Source of the DNA: Nakaseomyces glabratus | Taxonomy: Eukaryota; Ascomycota; Saccharomycetes; Saccharomycetales; Saccharomycetaceae | Assembly (NCBI RefSeq): GCF_010111755.1 | Contig: NC_088961.1 | Location: forward strand, 558,001-622,000 | DNA: 64,000 bases | Direction: 5' to 3' | Shown here: positions 21,097-33,357 of the stretch, in pieces | Layout: each line of letters opens with the position of its first letter | Numbering within the stretch: position 1 is the first letter of the stretch | Notes under the pieces: model-generated | The model's input: only the letters and a program-made list of their open reading frames with translations | Told to the model about the DNA's origin: nothing | The model's database searches: none | Program-made: the position numbers and the translations under genes

Positions 21097-22695
21097 TTAA
21101 AGGGTGTAAACTTCGGAAGCAAAGTGGATACCATTAGCATTGGCATAAGATTTACCGTCGGTAACTAAACCTTCAGGGCCACAGGCTAGCAGCCAGGTTT
21201 TTGATGTATCTTCTTCGACTAGTGAGGATAACTCTGTTGTCCAATCCATCCTTTCACCCTCAGTTATGTTACATAGTTTTTTGTACTCGGTTAAATCCTC
21301 CGTAGTATTCAATTCGAAATCCTCCAATTCTATGTCATTTTCAGTTTCTTCAGTACCAGACGAAGTCGGTGCAGTTGTTTTATTAGTCAAGTATATGTCT
21401 AAATTATCTATTTTACCATCTTCGCTTATTAAAGCGCGAAAAGAATCTGACTTAGTTATTATGCTCAACTGGCTGCTGTTTTTGGTCAACCAGACTAGTC
21501 GAAGGTATGAGATATTTTTCATAGACTTAAAAAAACGGAATAAAGGCAGTCCAAAGGCAATACCGGAACCCCCACAAACTATGGCAATTCGGTTCGCATT
21601 TTGTAAGCACACGTCAGGTACTGAGGGGTTATGTGGGTTCTGGATGGTATAGCTATAGCCCAATTCGACAACAAAAGATGATGTATTAAATTGAGGTACA
21701 GTATGTTCATTGACAATTAATTCCACGATTTCATCGGAAGGTAGAGTTGCCAATGTATATGGATGGCTAGGTAATATCCAATATAGAGGGTTCAGCTTTC
21801 TGTATGCACTCAGTCTAATATGGGATGATGGGTTGAAAAAATCAGGTAGTGCCTTTCTAGGGAATTTAAGTACCACCAAATTAGTGTTTTTACGATCTTC
21901 AATTTTTTCTATAAGACTAGCTCGAGAAGTAAAAACAATCTTGTTGATCACTTGAACGGCAATCAAAACGCTATTTACAAAAAGGTAGGGAGTTTTGACG
22001 CTAGGCCTCGCATGATAAGGTGTGATGAAAACAAATGCAAATAATGTAATATTGTGTATAATATAGAACAAGTTGTACGCTGACCGTCTTGCAACATTCA
22101 TAGAGGCGATAATTAAAATTATTGAGATTCCAGCAATAACAATGCCGGCAAAGTTATACTTATTGCTCAACTTTGCGTCTAAGTCGGTTTTGGGGTTAAT
22201 CGCCCATCTGATAACAAAGAAAACACCATGCAATAATCCAAATATAACAATTAGCCTAGATAACCACTTGTGAAATGGGATAAAATCTGTATAGACATAT
22301 TTGTCTGTAAAAAAGATATTGGGTCTCAAATTCAAAAACAGATTTAACGATAGAAGAACATAGCTTAGTCTCCCCAGTCTCATAATGTAAACTGCAGTTT
22401 GAGAAAAGATGGAATAATGGTAATAAAACGTAGCAATCAATGGAATAAATAGTATTAACAAGTGTAATGCCGGGTCAATGGTGTAAAGCCGTTTACATAG
22501 CCCACCAAAGAATGTCCTATTCTTATTAGAAGGGTACGACTTAATGATCCTTCGCAGCAAGATTAAAAATACCACATATGCAACGCTAACAAAAAATACA
22601 ATATAACCGTAATTGATATTAGCAAAATGAGTATTGCCGTGTCTTTTTTGCAATGTAATCGACTCCAATGGAGCTGGTCTTCTTATTTCACCCAT
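21097..22695 (-). CDS. AIM14: Ferric-reductase-like NADPH oxidase of the Aim14/Yno1 type
   Basis: A 532-residue membrane flavocytochrome. About six or seven membrane segments in residues 25-250 form a ferric-reductase-like domain with candidate heme histidines in LLHGVFF and IIHNITLF. The FAD motif HPYTLATLP is near 309, the NADPH glycine motif CGGSGIAFG near 375, and LLACGPEGL near 505. S. cerevisiae Aim14 (Yno1) is an ER NADPH oxidase that makes superoxide; the Fre metalloreductases, including Fre8, are larger relatives. The short length and absence of an N-terminal secreted domain favour Aim14. It converges on HAP1 with only 107 bases between. In S. cerevisiae AIM14 is on chrVII, so its place here differs. 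Confidence 0.85.
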   Translation of the reverse strand: MGEIRRPAPLESITLQKRHGNTHFANINYGYIVFFVSVAYVVFLILLRRIIKSYPSNKNRTFFGGLCKRLYTIDPALHLLILFIPLIATFYYHYSIFSQTAVYIMRLGRLSYVLLSLNLFLNLRPNIFFTDKYVYTDFIPFHKWLSRLIVIFGLLHGVFFVIRWAINPKTDLDAKLSNKYNFAGIVIAGISIILIIASMNVARRSAYNLFYIIHNITLFAFVFITPYHARPSVKTPYLFVNSVLIAVQVINKIVFTSRASLIEKIEDRKNTNLVVLKFPRKALPDFFNPSSHIRLSAYRKLNPLYWILPSHPYTLATLPSDEIVELIVNEHTVPQFNTSSFVVELGYSYTIQNPHNPSVPDVCLQNANRIAIVCGGSGIAFGLPLFRFFKSMKNISYLRLVWLTKNSSQLSIITKSDSFRALISEDGKIDNLDIYLTNKTTAPTSSGTEETENDIELEDFELNTTEDLTEYKKLCNITEGERMDWTTELSSLVEEDTSKTWLLACGPEGLVTDGKSYANANGIHFASEVYTL

Positions 22696-23386
22696 TTAAC
22701 CATCTAATATTACCTAAATAATACGTAAGCTTTTCTGCAGTCAAAAGACCAAAAGTAGAGCTTTTATATTAGCCTTGATATTTACAGTTTTATTCATCTT
22801 TTAAATATGATGAGCAAATATAATTTGCTTTAAATTGTTCAAAACTGTTATCAGTACTTTAATGTGATAAATTAGCTCATTTTTCATTGTTTATTCCGAA
22901 GGATCAATGTGGCCGTGGTTGCTGAAGTAAGATAATAACTCAAAGTATCAATTTGGCTACCAAAATATCAAATTAAATGGTTGAAAAAAAAAATGTGCAA
23001 AATCTACAATTTAAAAGAAAAGAAGTTTTATACAGTTCCAATTTATATACCAGTGCTAACTTAAACAACACATATACGGTAAAATGTCTACTGAAAAACA
23101 TTGTAATTTAGGAAGAACTCAATTTTCTTTTATTTTCTCTTTTTATAATGCCATCTTAATTTCTGGCATTTTTTTTAAGTTGTGATTATCTTGCTAACAC
23201 TGAAAAATATATGTATCATCCATTGTCAAAACTTTAATTAAGGCTCAATTACATCTAGTCCTATAGCATCATATGGATTTTGTAAAGGATATGCAGGTCT
23301 TGTCCAATAATATTTTCGTACATAGTTAGAAAAAGGTTTTGTAGTATATTTATAATTTTCAAGCGTGCAACACCAATAACAATCGT
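22696..23386. other. Intergenic region between AIM14 and tRNA-Ser
   Basis: About 0.7 kb of very AT-rich DNA that should hold the AIM14 promoter. I see no gene, repeat or clear factor site here. Confidence 0.4.
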
Positions 23387-23491
23387 GTCCCAGTGGCCGA
23401 GTGGTTAAGGCGATGCCCTGCTATTCATTCTTTACGAACAGCAATTAGGCATTGGGTTTTACCTGCGCAGGTTCGAATCCTGTCTGTGACG
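23387..23491 (+). tRNA. tRNA-Ser(GCU) with intron
   Basis: Cloverleaf elements: acceptor GTCCCAG pairing with CTGTGAC, A box TGGCCGAGTGG, a Ser-type variable arm and B box GGTTCGAATCC. The anticodon GCT is at 23420-23422. An intron of about 23 nt starts one base after the anticodon's 3' neighbour (about 23424-23446), and its AGC can pair with the anticodon as tRNA splicing requires. A T-run just downstream ends Pol III transcription. S. cerevisiae tRNA-Ser(GCU) also has an intron here. Confidence 0.95.
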
Positions 23492-23982
23492 CTTTATTTT
23501 TTTAATTATACTTCAAATATATTTTTTTGAATCTTCTGTTTCCCATTTTTTGTTAATCACCTAGACTCATATATATTATAGTAATCACCAGGAAAACTGA
23601 CTAGCAATAAATTTACATATAATCGGATTGGTCTAGGATTTATTAACTGGTACTCTGTCAAATATATATTATTGACTTGTTCTTCATCTACCACTCTTCT
23701 CTACTCTTTACTTGCTCCTTTATTACATTTCTCACAAACCACATTGAATACCCAATATTAAACTTTTACATATATCATGAAATAAAGCAATCTTTTCTAA
23801 ATAGACTGAAAGGTTTTTGAATACATTATTTAAGGTCTGGTACACTTTTCAGTAGCATTCAGGTATAGAACAATACCTACAGTGAATCAATAAGATAGCA
23901 TAAACGCATGTGATGAAACCGTATGGAATAACACCTACTTGACTACACTGTCGGCATTTTCTTTTCCTACAACAAGTTCTGA
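23492..23982. other. Spacer between the two tRNA genes
   Basis: About 0.5 kb, AT-rich. No LTR ends or target-site duplications of Ty elements were recognised, although yeast tRNA flanks often carry them. Confidence 0.4.
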
Positions 23983-24091
23983 GGGCGTGTGGTCTAGTGG
24001 TATGATTCTCGCTTTGGGCGAACATGGATAACATCCGTGTGAACAATCACAAGCATGCGAGAGGCCCTGGGTTCAATTCCCAGCTCGCCCC
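23983..24091 (+). tRNA. tRNA-Pro(UGG) with intron
   Basis: Acceptor GGGCGTG pairs with CTCGCCC except for one T-T mismatch. A box TGGTCTAGTGG and B box GGTTCAATTCC are present. The anticodon TGG is at 24015-24017. An intron of about 37 nt follows G37 (about 24019-24055), after which GCGAG closes the anticodon stem. A T-run lies directly downstream. Same split position as in S. cerevisiae tRNA-Pro(UGG). Confidence 0.95.
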
Positions 24092-24459
24092 AACTTTTTT
24101 TTGTATTTTGTCTTCAACTAAATGAAATAGTATTCATAATACTGTGTTTTTTTTATTATACATACATGCAAAACTAGCACAATAAGAATCCCTAGTAACA
24201 ATTTCTTTTACCAACTATCAATTATAATTGAAACAACTAAGTCTTTTTATTACTGCGTATTTACAGGGCTATTTATTGACAATTGTTTTAACTTAGAAAA
24301 GCGATAATATTTAAAAATTAAGATATACAAGTTTTATTTTGAGTAGGTAAATCAGAGAAGCGCTTTGTTTGAGTACAAGCTATTTGGTCTTGAAGATTTT
24401 ACCACTCTATGTAATGATTTGCTTCATTTTCACCAGCATGATTGCAAAAGTTAGACCTT
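24092..24459. other. Spacer between tRNA-Pro and the HSP60 3' end
   Basis: About 370 AT-rich bases with the HSP60 3' UTR on the minus strand. Nothing else seen. Confidence 0.4.
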
Positions 24460-26166
24460 TTACATCATACCTGGCATACCTGGCATACCACCACCTGGGG
24501 CACCAGCAGCTGGAGCTGGTTCAGGAGCGTCAACGATGGCAACTTCGGTAGTAGCCAACAAGGAAGCAACACCGGAAGCGTCGACCAGACCAGATCTAAC
24601 GACCTTGAATGGGTCAATAATACCGGCAGCCAACATATCAGTGAATTCTCCCTTAGCGGAGTCGTAACCCTTAGCAAAATCTTCGCCAAATTCATCAACA
24701 AGCTTACCGACAATAACGGAGCCTTCTTCACCGGCGTTCTCAATAATTTGCTTAGCTGGTCTAGTAATGGCCTTTCTGATAATGTCAACTCCCAATTTTT
24801 GGTCGAAGTTCTCAGTCTTGACTTCGTCTAAAACTCTAGAGGCCTTAACCAAAGCAGTACCACCACCTGGTAAGATACCTTCTTCAACGGCAGCTCTGGT
24901 GGCATTCAAAGCGTCATCGTAACGGTCCTTCTTTTCACCGACTTCAACTTCAGAAGCACCACCAACCCTGATGACAGCAACACCACCGGATAACTTGGCA
25001 AGTCTTTCTTGTAGCTTCTCCTTCTCGTAAGAGTTAGTAGTGGTGACATCAATGGAGTTCTTGATCTGTTCAATTCTTTCTTGGATAGAGTCCTTGGAGC
25101 CGTTACCGTTTAGGATAACAGTGTCTTCCTTTGTGATAGTAATGGAGTCACAGGAACCTAGGTGTTCCATAGTGGCTTGTTCTGGCTTCAAGTCCAATTC
25201 TTCAGTAAAAACAGTACTGCCGGTCAAGATGGCGACATCACCTAGAATGTTCTTTCTGTTGTCACCGAAACCTGGAGCCTTAACGGCACAGACCTTGACT
25301 TGGCCTCTCAACTTGTTTAGGATACAAGCAGCTAGGGCTTCACCGTCGACATCTTCGGCGATGATCAATAGTGGTCTTCTACTTTGGTTAGATAGTTCCA
25401 AAGCTGGCAAGATGTCTTGGATGGAAGAGATCTTCTTTTCGCTCAACAACAACAATGGCTTTTCGAATTCTACCTTGCCGGACTTTGCGTCAGTGATGAA
25501 GTATGGGGAGATGAAACCACGGTCAAATCTCATACCTTCGGTGACTTCTAGTTCGTCTTCCAAAGTTCTGCCTTCTCTGATGGTGATAACACCTTCCTTG
25601 CCGACCTTTTCCATGGCGGAGGCAAGCAACTTACCGACGTGGGCGTCACCGTTAGCTGAGATGGTGGCCACCTGGGCGATTTCCTCAGAAGTGGTGATCT
25701 CCTTCTTGTTTTCAGTCAAGAATTGGATGACCTTCTCGACGGCGGCCTGGGAACCCCTTCTCAAATCCATAGGGTTGCAACCGGCAGCGACGTTCTTGAC
25801 GGACTCGGTGAAGATGGCTCTACCCAAGACAGTGGCGGAGGTGGTACCGTCACCGGCGGCCTCGTTAGTCTTGGAGGCAACTTCTTGCAGAAGCTTAGCA
25901 CCCATGTTCTCGAACTTGTCCTCCAAAGTAATGGATCTGGCCACGGTGACACCATCCTTGGTGATCTTTGGTGCTCCGAATGGCTGCTCGATCAGCACAT
26001 TTCTACCCTTAGGCCCCAGCGTGGCAGAGACAGCATCGGCCAAAGTCTCGACACCACGAAGCAGAGCAGCTCTGCCTTCGACACCGAACTTCAACTCCTT
26101 GAAACTGGAGTACAAACGAGCGTTTCTCAAAGATCTAACCTGCGAACGTGCAACAGCTCTCAACAT
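24460..26166 (-). CDS. HSP60: Mitochondrial chaperonin Hsp60
   Basis: A 568-residue group I chaperonin (S. cerevisiae 572). An Arg/Ser-rich presequence (about residues 1-22, cleavage near LYSS) leads into the GroEL core. ATP-site segments [10 protein letters not shown] and [10 protein letters not shown] are visible, as is the family signature [16 protein letters not shown] near 425. The C-terminus is the Gly-Met tail [11 protein letters not shown]. It assembles heptameric rings in the matrix and folds imported proteins with Hsp10. Codon bias is strong, which explains the long antisense frames across it. The HAP1-HSP60-LCB5 order matches S. cerevisiae chrXII except for the genes between HAP1 and HSP60. 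Confidence 0.98.
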   Translation of the reverse strand: MLRAVARSQVRSLRNARLYSSFKELKFGVEGRAALLRGVETLADAVSATLGPKGRNVLIEQPFGAPKITKDGVTVARSITLEDKFENMGAKLLQEVASKTNEAAGDGTTSATVLGRAIFTESVKNVAAGCNPMDLRRGSQAAVEKVIQFLTENKKEITTSEEIAQVATISANGDAHVGKLLASAMEKVGKEGVITIREGRTLEDELEVTEGMRFDRGFISPYFITDAKSGKVEFEKPLLLLSEKKISSIQDILPALELSNQSRRPLLIIAEDVDGEALAACILNKLRGQVKVCAVKAPGFGDNRKNILGDVAILTGSTVFTEELDLKPEQATMEHLGSCDSITITKEDTVILNGNGSKDSIQERIEQIKNSIDVTTTNSYEKEKLQERLAKLSGGVAVIRVGGASEVEVGEKKDRYDDALNATRAAVEEGILPGGGTALVKASRVLDEVKTENFDQKLGVDIIRKAITRPAKQIIENAGEEGSVIVGKLVDEFGEDFAKGYDSAKGEFTDMLAAGIIDPFKVVRSGLVDASGVASLLATTEVAIVDAPEPAPAAGAPGGGMPGMPGMM

Positions 26167-26655
26167 TTGTTTATATGGGAGGTGATTTATGTATGGTATG
26201 GTTTATCTTATGTCTCTATCCCTTAACAGCCACTCCACAGTAACAAGGTTGAAAGCTATAGAGTTATATACTTTGCGAATTTGTATTCCAGGAGCTTGCA
26301 AGCGTTAGAGAGAGCGCAGTAACGATTTCCCTGATTTTCTTCAAGTTTCCATGAACAAAACGGGCAGATTTCTCGAGTGCGTCAGCTGTTAGCTGTAAGT
26401 GCGCGATCAGGTACTTTACCCGGCTTATTGTTTTCCTTCCAGCACCAACACCGAAGTTCCGGGATTCAGCTTGCGGTAGTGAAGGATTTGGCATTAATCA
26501 CGGTATGCAGGAGAATGTTACCCGGTGCGGGGGGGGACGAAGATTCAAATATTAGGGCATGTTAGACGTGTCGGAGTCACATGCCCACTGTGTCACTGTT
26601 TTCTTGTAGTCTTGCTGTGTGGTCTCAGGTCCAGGGTCTCCCAACTCTCTGCGTT

Positions 26656-26709
26656 ATGTGTGTGTGCGTGTGTCGGTGTGTGTGTGTGTCGGTGTGTGTG
26701 TGTGTGTAC
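26656..26709. repeat. GT-rich dinucleotide tract
   Basis: An interrupted run of TG/GT dinucleotides with two CGG interruptions. Such tracts can form Z-DNA and vary in length between strains. Confidence 0.85.
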
Positions 26710-26795
26710 ATGTGAAAGGGTCCCTTCGCTCTCAGGGTGGGTGTGCAGAGGAGGCTCTTTGGTTTTTGTGGTGGCTGATCGGCACTGGGCAATGG

Positions 26796-26849
26796 GAGAG
26801 CTGAGGGAACTGAGGGAGCTGAGAGAGCTGAGGGAGCTGAGAGAGCTGA
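26796..26849. repeat. Minisatellite, 9-bp unit, 6 copies
   Basis: Units alternate between GAGAGCTGA and GGGAGCTGA (one GGGAACTGA). All six are adjacent with exact 9-base spacing. Confidence 0.9.
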
Positions 26850-26949
26850 GTGTAAATTTCAAATGATTCCACGGGAACCACTGGACACGGGAGTTGTCGG
26901 TAAACGGGAGTTGTCGGAAGAGATTTTCAGAAGCAATCTGGTAATTGAC

Positions 26950-26976
26950 GGGGGGGGGGGGGGCGCGGGGGGCATG
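26950..26976. repeat. G homopolymer (14 G) with adjoining G-rich segment
   Basis: Fourteen consecutive G, then CGC, then six more G within a few bases. A strong candidate for G-quadruplex formation on the plus strand. Confidence 0.85.
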
Positions 26977-27671
26977 ATGGGACAGATGGGGAAACACAGT
27001 AACGGATCCGCGTGTGTTCCAAGGAAAAAGCAATGCAGAAGAGTGCACAAATCTTTATTATACTTTCTCTCTGTGTGTGTCTGTGTGTGTGTCTGTGCGT
27101 GCTTGGAACTCTTAGATAAGAACGCGTACGAAGCACCAACACCACAACTGTAGTAGACCAATTGCTTGCTGTAACATTACCTGCAATGTCTCTGTTTCAC
27201 CATTGTCTCCAGGTCTCTCTGCACCTCTTTCTGTACCACTCAACACTTCAATCGCAAGCACGGCACTCTCTCACAAGTTGATGGAGTAACCGGCTGGTAG
27301 AGCATTTGATTGTACACGACTTTCTGAGGATCAGAGGTGGAATTAGCCTGAATTACCTAATTGGGCAATACTCATTGGACCCCCCAAGATTGATCATCTC
27401 TCCACTAATAGTGCTGCACAAAGGGAATTAGCGTAATAAGCAAAATGTAGTCGCACAGTTGCTGCACTTGTGTGTTCCATCTACACGGTCGATGCTATAA
27501 GGTGCCATTTTTCAATTCCTCCCCCATCACGCCAGAAGTATAAATAGTGGAAGGGTCCCCACTGCCACTAAAGAAACCCTTTTCTTAACCGGGATTTTGG
27601 GGGGAGAAAAAAAAAGACAACCACCGAACCATATAAAGGCTAAGGAATAAAAGGGATCTCAAACTCCCTAG

Positions 27672-30056
27672 ATGATAGCTAAGAATAGAGTAGACGATGA
27701 TGTGTATGTGACCATGAAGAGCAAGAAGAAGAGCAAGAATAGCGGGCGGTCTCAGTCCGTTCCGATTTCCAAGAACAAGCGGATGATCTCGAGGGGTCAA
27801 TTAGTGGAGGACGGGGTGCGCATAGTCGGGGTGACTAGTCTCAACACTTTCCAGAACAAGGCACCCGCCAATATGCGCAGCACCACCACGAACGTGTACA
27901 GACCGAGCACGATGATGTTCAGCAATGACTCCTCGTATAGCATGGGTGTGGGTGGCAGACAGTACGGCGACGAGTCCAAGGAAGGCCCTAGACTGAGCAT
28001 AGAGAGCAGGATAAGCTCAACAGATAGCTTTATAAGTGCGAACAGCTACGTGAGAAGGTCGAACTCGAGTGTCTTTGAGACTGCCTCCTTGGTGAGTTGC
28101 GTCACTTGTTTAAGCGACTCGAGCTACTCAACCAGTAGCGGAAGCTCTTCACTGAGCTTAGCGTCGTCTGCTACAGGTAACTCGCAGAAAATGAGACATC
28201 GCAAGAAGAACCACAGCGGCAACGACGACACTAACAACAAATTGGACACTTTCTTACCTATAAACACCGTGATACCTTACGCAAGAATTATCAATGCCAA
28301 GATATTTACCACTACACCACAAAATCAGAACCAAGAACCAAGAACCTCGAACGATTTCACAAACCAGTCCATACTTTCCCGTGATGATGTGTCCTCACAG
28401 GCGTCTAAATTTATCTCTGTACCTGATGATAGGCCCAGAAGAAAAAGTTTTAAGAGAAAACCTTCCAACGCTAGAATAACATCAATGACCAGCATAGACG
28501 GTGACACCGATAATAACCCGTTCAGCACCCAGCCATCATCAACATCAGCATCAGCATCAAGAACAACTACAAATAACGACAATAACGACAACGTGGATCT
28601 AAAGAACCCATTCAATACTAATGACGACGACAATGTTAATAATTCAAAAGTTTCAGTAAAAGAGTCAGAAATACTCTACGAAGGCAGTCAAGATGAAATG
28701 GAAAACATAAAAAGCTTACATTTAATAGAGATAACTTTTGCCAAACCTAGAAGACAAGACGTGGTACCTAAGAAAATTGTGATTGCCATCGAAACCACTG
28801 AGCTACTAAGAGGTCCATCTGAGATTGTAGATGCCATCATGGATAGAAGTTATAAAGGCACAAAACAATCCAGATCTATCCTAGCCATTATTAACCCATT
28901 TGGTGGTAAAGGTAAAGCTAAAAAACTGTTTATGACAAAGGCCAAACCTTTGCTGAGCGCCAGTAGAAGTACTGTTGAGATCAAGTACACAAAGTATCCT
29001 CAGGAAGCCATCGATATCGCCAGAGAAATGGATATATCTAAATATGACACCATTGTATGTGCCTCAGGTGATGGTATTCCCTATGAAGTCATTAACGGTC
29101 TTTATAGAAGGCCTGATAGAGTTGAAGCTTTCAACAAACTGGCTATCACACAACTACCTTGTGGATCAGGTAACGCCATGAGTGTCTCTTGCCATTGGAC
29201 AAACAATCCGTCTTATGCTGCATTATGCCTTCTTAAATCAGTAGAAGCTAGAATCGACTTGATGTGTTGTTCTCAACCATCTTACGCTGATGAATATCCT
29301 AAATTATCATTTCTAAGTCAGACTTATGGTGTGATTGCAGAATCCGATATCAACACAGAATTTATTAGATGGATGGGTCCAGCCAGATTTGAACTTGGTG
29401 TCGCGTTCAATGTCTTGCAGAGAAAGAAGTACCCGTGTGACCTTTACGTCAAGTACGCTGCGAAGTCAAAAAATGACCTAAAAGTACACTATCTAGAACA
29501 TAAGAATCAAGGCTCTCTTACATTTGAAGGGGACCTAAACGAGGAATCTCCAGAGACTGAGGACACTAAACAGATATCAAAGTCTAATGAAAATGAAATC
29601 TCAAATGAAATCACTGAGGACAGTTTCAAATTGAAGTACCCTCTAAAGGACGGCGTTCCAGATGACTGGGAGAGGCTTGATCCATCTATCTCGAATAATA
29701 TTGGTATCTTTTACACGGGTAAAATGCCTTATATTGCAGCTGATACCAAATTCTTTCCAGCTGCATTGCCATCTGATGGTACCATTGATATGGTTGTCAC
29801 AGATGCCAGAACTTCCGTTACAAGAATGGCGCCTATCCTTCTAGCTTTGGATAAAGGATCCCATGTCTTACAACCAGAAGTTATTCACTCCAAAATCTTA
29901 GCATATAAATTGATCCCAAAACTAAATCACGGACTATTTTCAGTTGATGGTGAAAAATTCCCATTGGAACCTTTACAAGTTGAAGTCCTACCAAGACTTT
30001 GTAAGACCTTACTAAGAAATGGTAGTTATGTGGATACTGAATTCGATACTATGTAA
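27672..30056 (+). CDS. LCB5: Sphingoid long-chain base kinase (Lcb4/Lcb5 family)
   Basis: A 794-residue kinase, longer than S. cerevisiae Lcb5 (687) because of a Ser/Asn/Arg-rich N-terminal region of about 340 residues. The diacylglycerol-kinase-type catalytic domain starts with [11 protein letters not shown] near residue 406. [13 protein letters not shown] follows, then PCGSGNAMS; the SGDG and GSGN loops bind ATP and substrate. The C-terminal lobe contains DGTIDMVV and FSVDGEKFP. These enzymes phosphorylate dihydrosphingosine and phytosphingosine. The region about 615-650 is an acidic low-complexity insert ([15 protein letters not shown]). Lcb4 is the paralogue; position next to HSP60 and YPT6 supports the LCB5 name. 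Confidence 0.9.
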   Translation: MIAKNRVDDDVYVTMKSKKKSKNSGRSQSVPISKNKRMISRGQLVEDGVRIVGVTSLNTFQNKAPANMRSTTTNVYRPSTMMFSNDSSYSMGVGGRQYGDESKEGPRLSIESRISSTDSFISANSYVRRSNSSVFETASLVSCVTCLSDSSYSTSSGSSSLSLASSATGNSQKMRHRKKNHSGNDDTNNKLDTFLPINTVIPYARIINAKIFTTTPQNQNQEPRTSNDFTNQSILSRDDVSSQASKFISVPDDRPRRKSFKRKPSNARITSMTSIDGDTDNNPFSTQPSSTSASASRTTTNNDNNDNVDLKNPFNTNDDDNVNNSKVSVKESEILYEGSQDEMENIKSLHLIEITFAKPRRQDVVPKKIVIAIETTELLRGPSEIVDAIMDRSYKGTKQSRSILAIINPFGGKGKAKKLFMTKAKPLLSASRSTVEIKYTKYPQEAIDIAREMDISKYDTIVCASGDGIPYEVINGLYRRPDRVEAFNKLAITQLPCGSGNAMSVSCHWTNNPSYAALCLLKSVEARIDLMCCSQPSYADEYPKLSFLSQTYGVIAESDINTEFIRWMGPARFELGVAFNVLQRKKYPCDLYVKYAAKSKNDLKVHYLEHKNQGSLTFEGDLNEESPETEDTKQISKSNENEISNEITEDSFKLKYPLKDGVPDDWERLDPSISNNIGIFYTGKMPYIAADTKFFPAALPSDGTIDMVVTDARTSVTRMAPILLALDKGSHVLQPEVIHSKILAYKLIPKLNHGLFSVDGEKFPLEPLQVEVLPRLCKTLLRNGSYVDTEFDTM

Positions 30057-30648
30057 TAGAAAAATACCGAGCTAGTCAGAATTGTGCTCATTTTCTATAA
30101 CTACAGTCTAAAAAACATTCTTTGCATTTTATGAAACCTTTCTAAAACTGGTTTGCTTTCTTTTCTTACAAGCGTTTCATATCTCTATTTAACGATCTCT
30201 ACAATTATATTATCCTCTATAAGTTAATTACTTATTTATAGCTTATAATATCAAGGAATTTCACCTTACCTATTAAATTACGTCTTCCTGACGTGTGTTG
30301 TAAACTACTCCCCTTAGCGTTGTGTAAACGCATAAATGTTTTTATTATCTAAATATAGACATTTACATGTAATAATTTTTGCGGGTAAAATTTTAATTCT
30401 TCAAAATTTTATACTTTTACAATATTAAATGCAATATTATATAATTATGCTGTACTTTATAAAGCATCGTAAAGCTTTGCTATTATCTCAAGTTTCATTA
30501 TCAGTGTATCATGCAAATACCCATTCTCTTTTCCTATCCAATGTTGAATAAAATCGTGTTTCTCTAACAATTAGTTGAGTTGTCTTCCAAAAACCAGATC
30601 TAGTCATATTATTATTTTCAGCACCAAATAGTTTCGCGATACAAGAGA
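30057..30648. other. Convergent 3' region of LCB5 and YPT6
   Basis: About 0.6 kb of AT-rich DNA between two gene 3' ends. S. cerevisiae has only a dubious gene (VPS63) overlapping this area. No gene seen here. Confidence 0.4.
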
Positions 30649-32066
<1,418 letters not shown>

Positions 32067-32261
32067 CTATTTCTTACCGGATTTCTTGATACCACCACCG
32101 ACTAATGGCTTACCAGACTTGACGTTGGCCATCATAGCCTTCTTAGCAGCAGCATCGGCCTTTTGCTTCTCCTTGAAAGCTTGATCCTCTGGGTCCAAGT
32201 CTTGCTGTTGCTTCTTCTTTTGCTTCAAAGGCTTAGCCTTACCACCTTGACGACCAGACAT
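32067..32261 (-). CDS. TMA7: Translation machinery-associated protein Tma7
   Basis: A 64-residue, highly basic, Lys/Gln-rich protein starting MSGRQGGKAKPL and ending GGGIKKSGKK, the layout of Tma7/CCDC72 proteins in all eukaryotes (S. cerevisiae 64). The middle is a predicted long helix (LDPEDQAFKEKQKAD). It co-purifies with ribosomes in yeast, but its precise role is not settled. It lies between YPT6 and RED1 as in S. cerevisiae. Confidence 0.95.
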   Translation of the reverse strand: MSGRQGGKAKPLKQKKKQQQDLDPEDQAFKEKQKADAAAKKAMMANVKSGKPLVGGGIKKSGKK

Positions 32262-32781
32262 TTCCTGTTTCTAACTTGTACCTATTGGCAGAGTGTACTG
32301 AACATAGAGCATAAAAAGAGAGTTCAGCCAGGATTCACAAGCAGTTTTAAAGTTATCACAGTAAATCGCAGCAGTCTCACTCCCCGCCCAGCGGCTACGG
32401 AATAGCCTTCCTCCATGCAAACCTTAGCGAGGACAAAATTGCGACCCAGCTCGTTGAGTTGATTGTGCTCATCTCATCTGCCTGCAAAGAAAAAAAAGAG
32501 AGACAGAGAAGCCCAAATACCGTTTTACAGAACAATAATGGTTTTTCGTTCTTCTTTACGCGGTATCCTCTGTGAATTTGCAAAATCTTGGGAAAACATA
32601 TATTTGAGACAAAGTTCATCTTAAGCTAGTCTCTGCACTTTCTTCTAAGAGACTGAAAAATTTCAAGATCTCGCTACTCCCACGATCTTCCTCTTACACC
32701 ACAAATGCACTCATAGCGACGTACTTAAGTATAAAGCTCTATTTGCCAACGACAATATCAAATCACTAGTCACGTACTAAT

Positions 32782-32791
32782 TGGGCGGCTA
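32782..32791 (-). promoter_or_regulatory. URS1 (Ume6) element, distal copy upstream of RED1
   Basis: Plus strand reads TGGGCGGCTA, the exact complement of TAGCCGCCCA. The URS1 core bound by Ume6 is TAGCCGCC followed by S-A. It is 576 bases before the RED1 ATG and 520 before the TMA7 ATG. Confidence 0.6.
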
Positions 32792-33091
32792 GAGCTTCTC
32801 TCCTTTTCAGCCTTGGACATTTTTGTTGTTCTCTCTGTGCTGCGGATTCTAAGTTCTTTGTCTTTCTTTTCTTTTTTTTTTTTAAATTAAGATAATCGCT
32901 GCCAACCAGAACTTCCTAACAGGGAAATTAAGGGAGAGGAAGGAAGGAGTGTGTGAATTTAGCAAATTGATGAAATTGAAGTTGCCGGCTTTCTCTAGAA
33001 GAGCCAGCACAACAAGTATCCAGATCTCATTTTCGGTGTTGCATAAACCATAGAAACTAGTGCAGTACAGCTGGTTCTGATTGCCCACTGT

Positions 33092-33101
33092 TAGCCGCCC
33101 A
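33092..33101 (+). promoter_or_regulatory. URS1 (Ume6) element, proximal copy upstream of RED1
   Basis: TAGCCGCCCA, 266 bases before the RED1 ATG. Ume6 represses early meiotic genes through this element in vegetative cells and activates them with Ime1 in meiosis. RED1 is an early meiotic gene, so site and gene agree. Confidence 0.75.
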
Positions 33102-33357
33102 GAGTCGAACTGATCAGCTCTGCCTTAGCCCCTTTCTTGGCAAGAAAGCCTATATAATAGTACGAACATTACGAATAATTGAAATGATGCTTTCCTTCTC
33201 GTCCAATTCAAAAAAGGAAAGACCGCCTTCACCAAATAACAGTACTGCCAGGTTGGAGAAGCAACGATATTACATTAGGAGGCTCATCAGTATCCGGTAC
33301 CCAATATATAGTCTACAAAAAAGAGGAAATAAATAATTTAGTTGAAGGCTATCAAAA

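Larger units (their letters stand above)
26167..27671. other. Divergent HSP60-LCB5 region rich in simple repeats
   Basis: About 1.5 kb. It contains a GT-rich tract (26656-26709), a 9-bp GA-rich minisatellite (26796-26849), G-runs of 8 (26529-26536) and 14 (26950-26963) and a TG-rich tract (27071-27101). Short repeat-biased frames here are not credible genes. It must hold the HSP60 heat-shock promoter, but I could not pick out a full three-unit heat-shock element by eye. Confidence 0.6.
32262..33357. other. Divergent TMA7-RED1 promoter region
   Basis: About 1.1 kb with two copies of a Ume6/URS1-type decamer in opposite orientation (32782-32791 and 33092-33101). No gene detected. A long T-run lies at about 32871-32883. 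Confidence 0.55.

Noticed and set aside
25040..26185. 381-codon open frame antisense to HSP60, and others antisense to GIN4 (658-1437, 1723-2577) and GNP1 (9375-9932)
   Set aside because: These mirror strongly biased coding sequence on the other strand. HSP60, GIN4 and GNP1 are unmistakable and the antisense products have no protein-family character.
27288..27350. tRNA-like D-arm sequence (GGCTGGTAGAGC)
   Set aside because: No B box or closing acceptor stem follows; at most a chance match.
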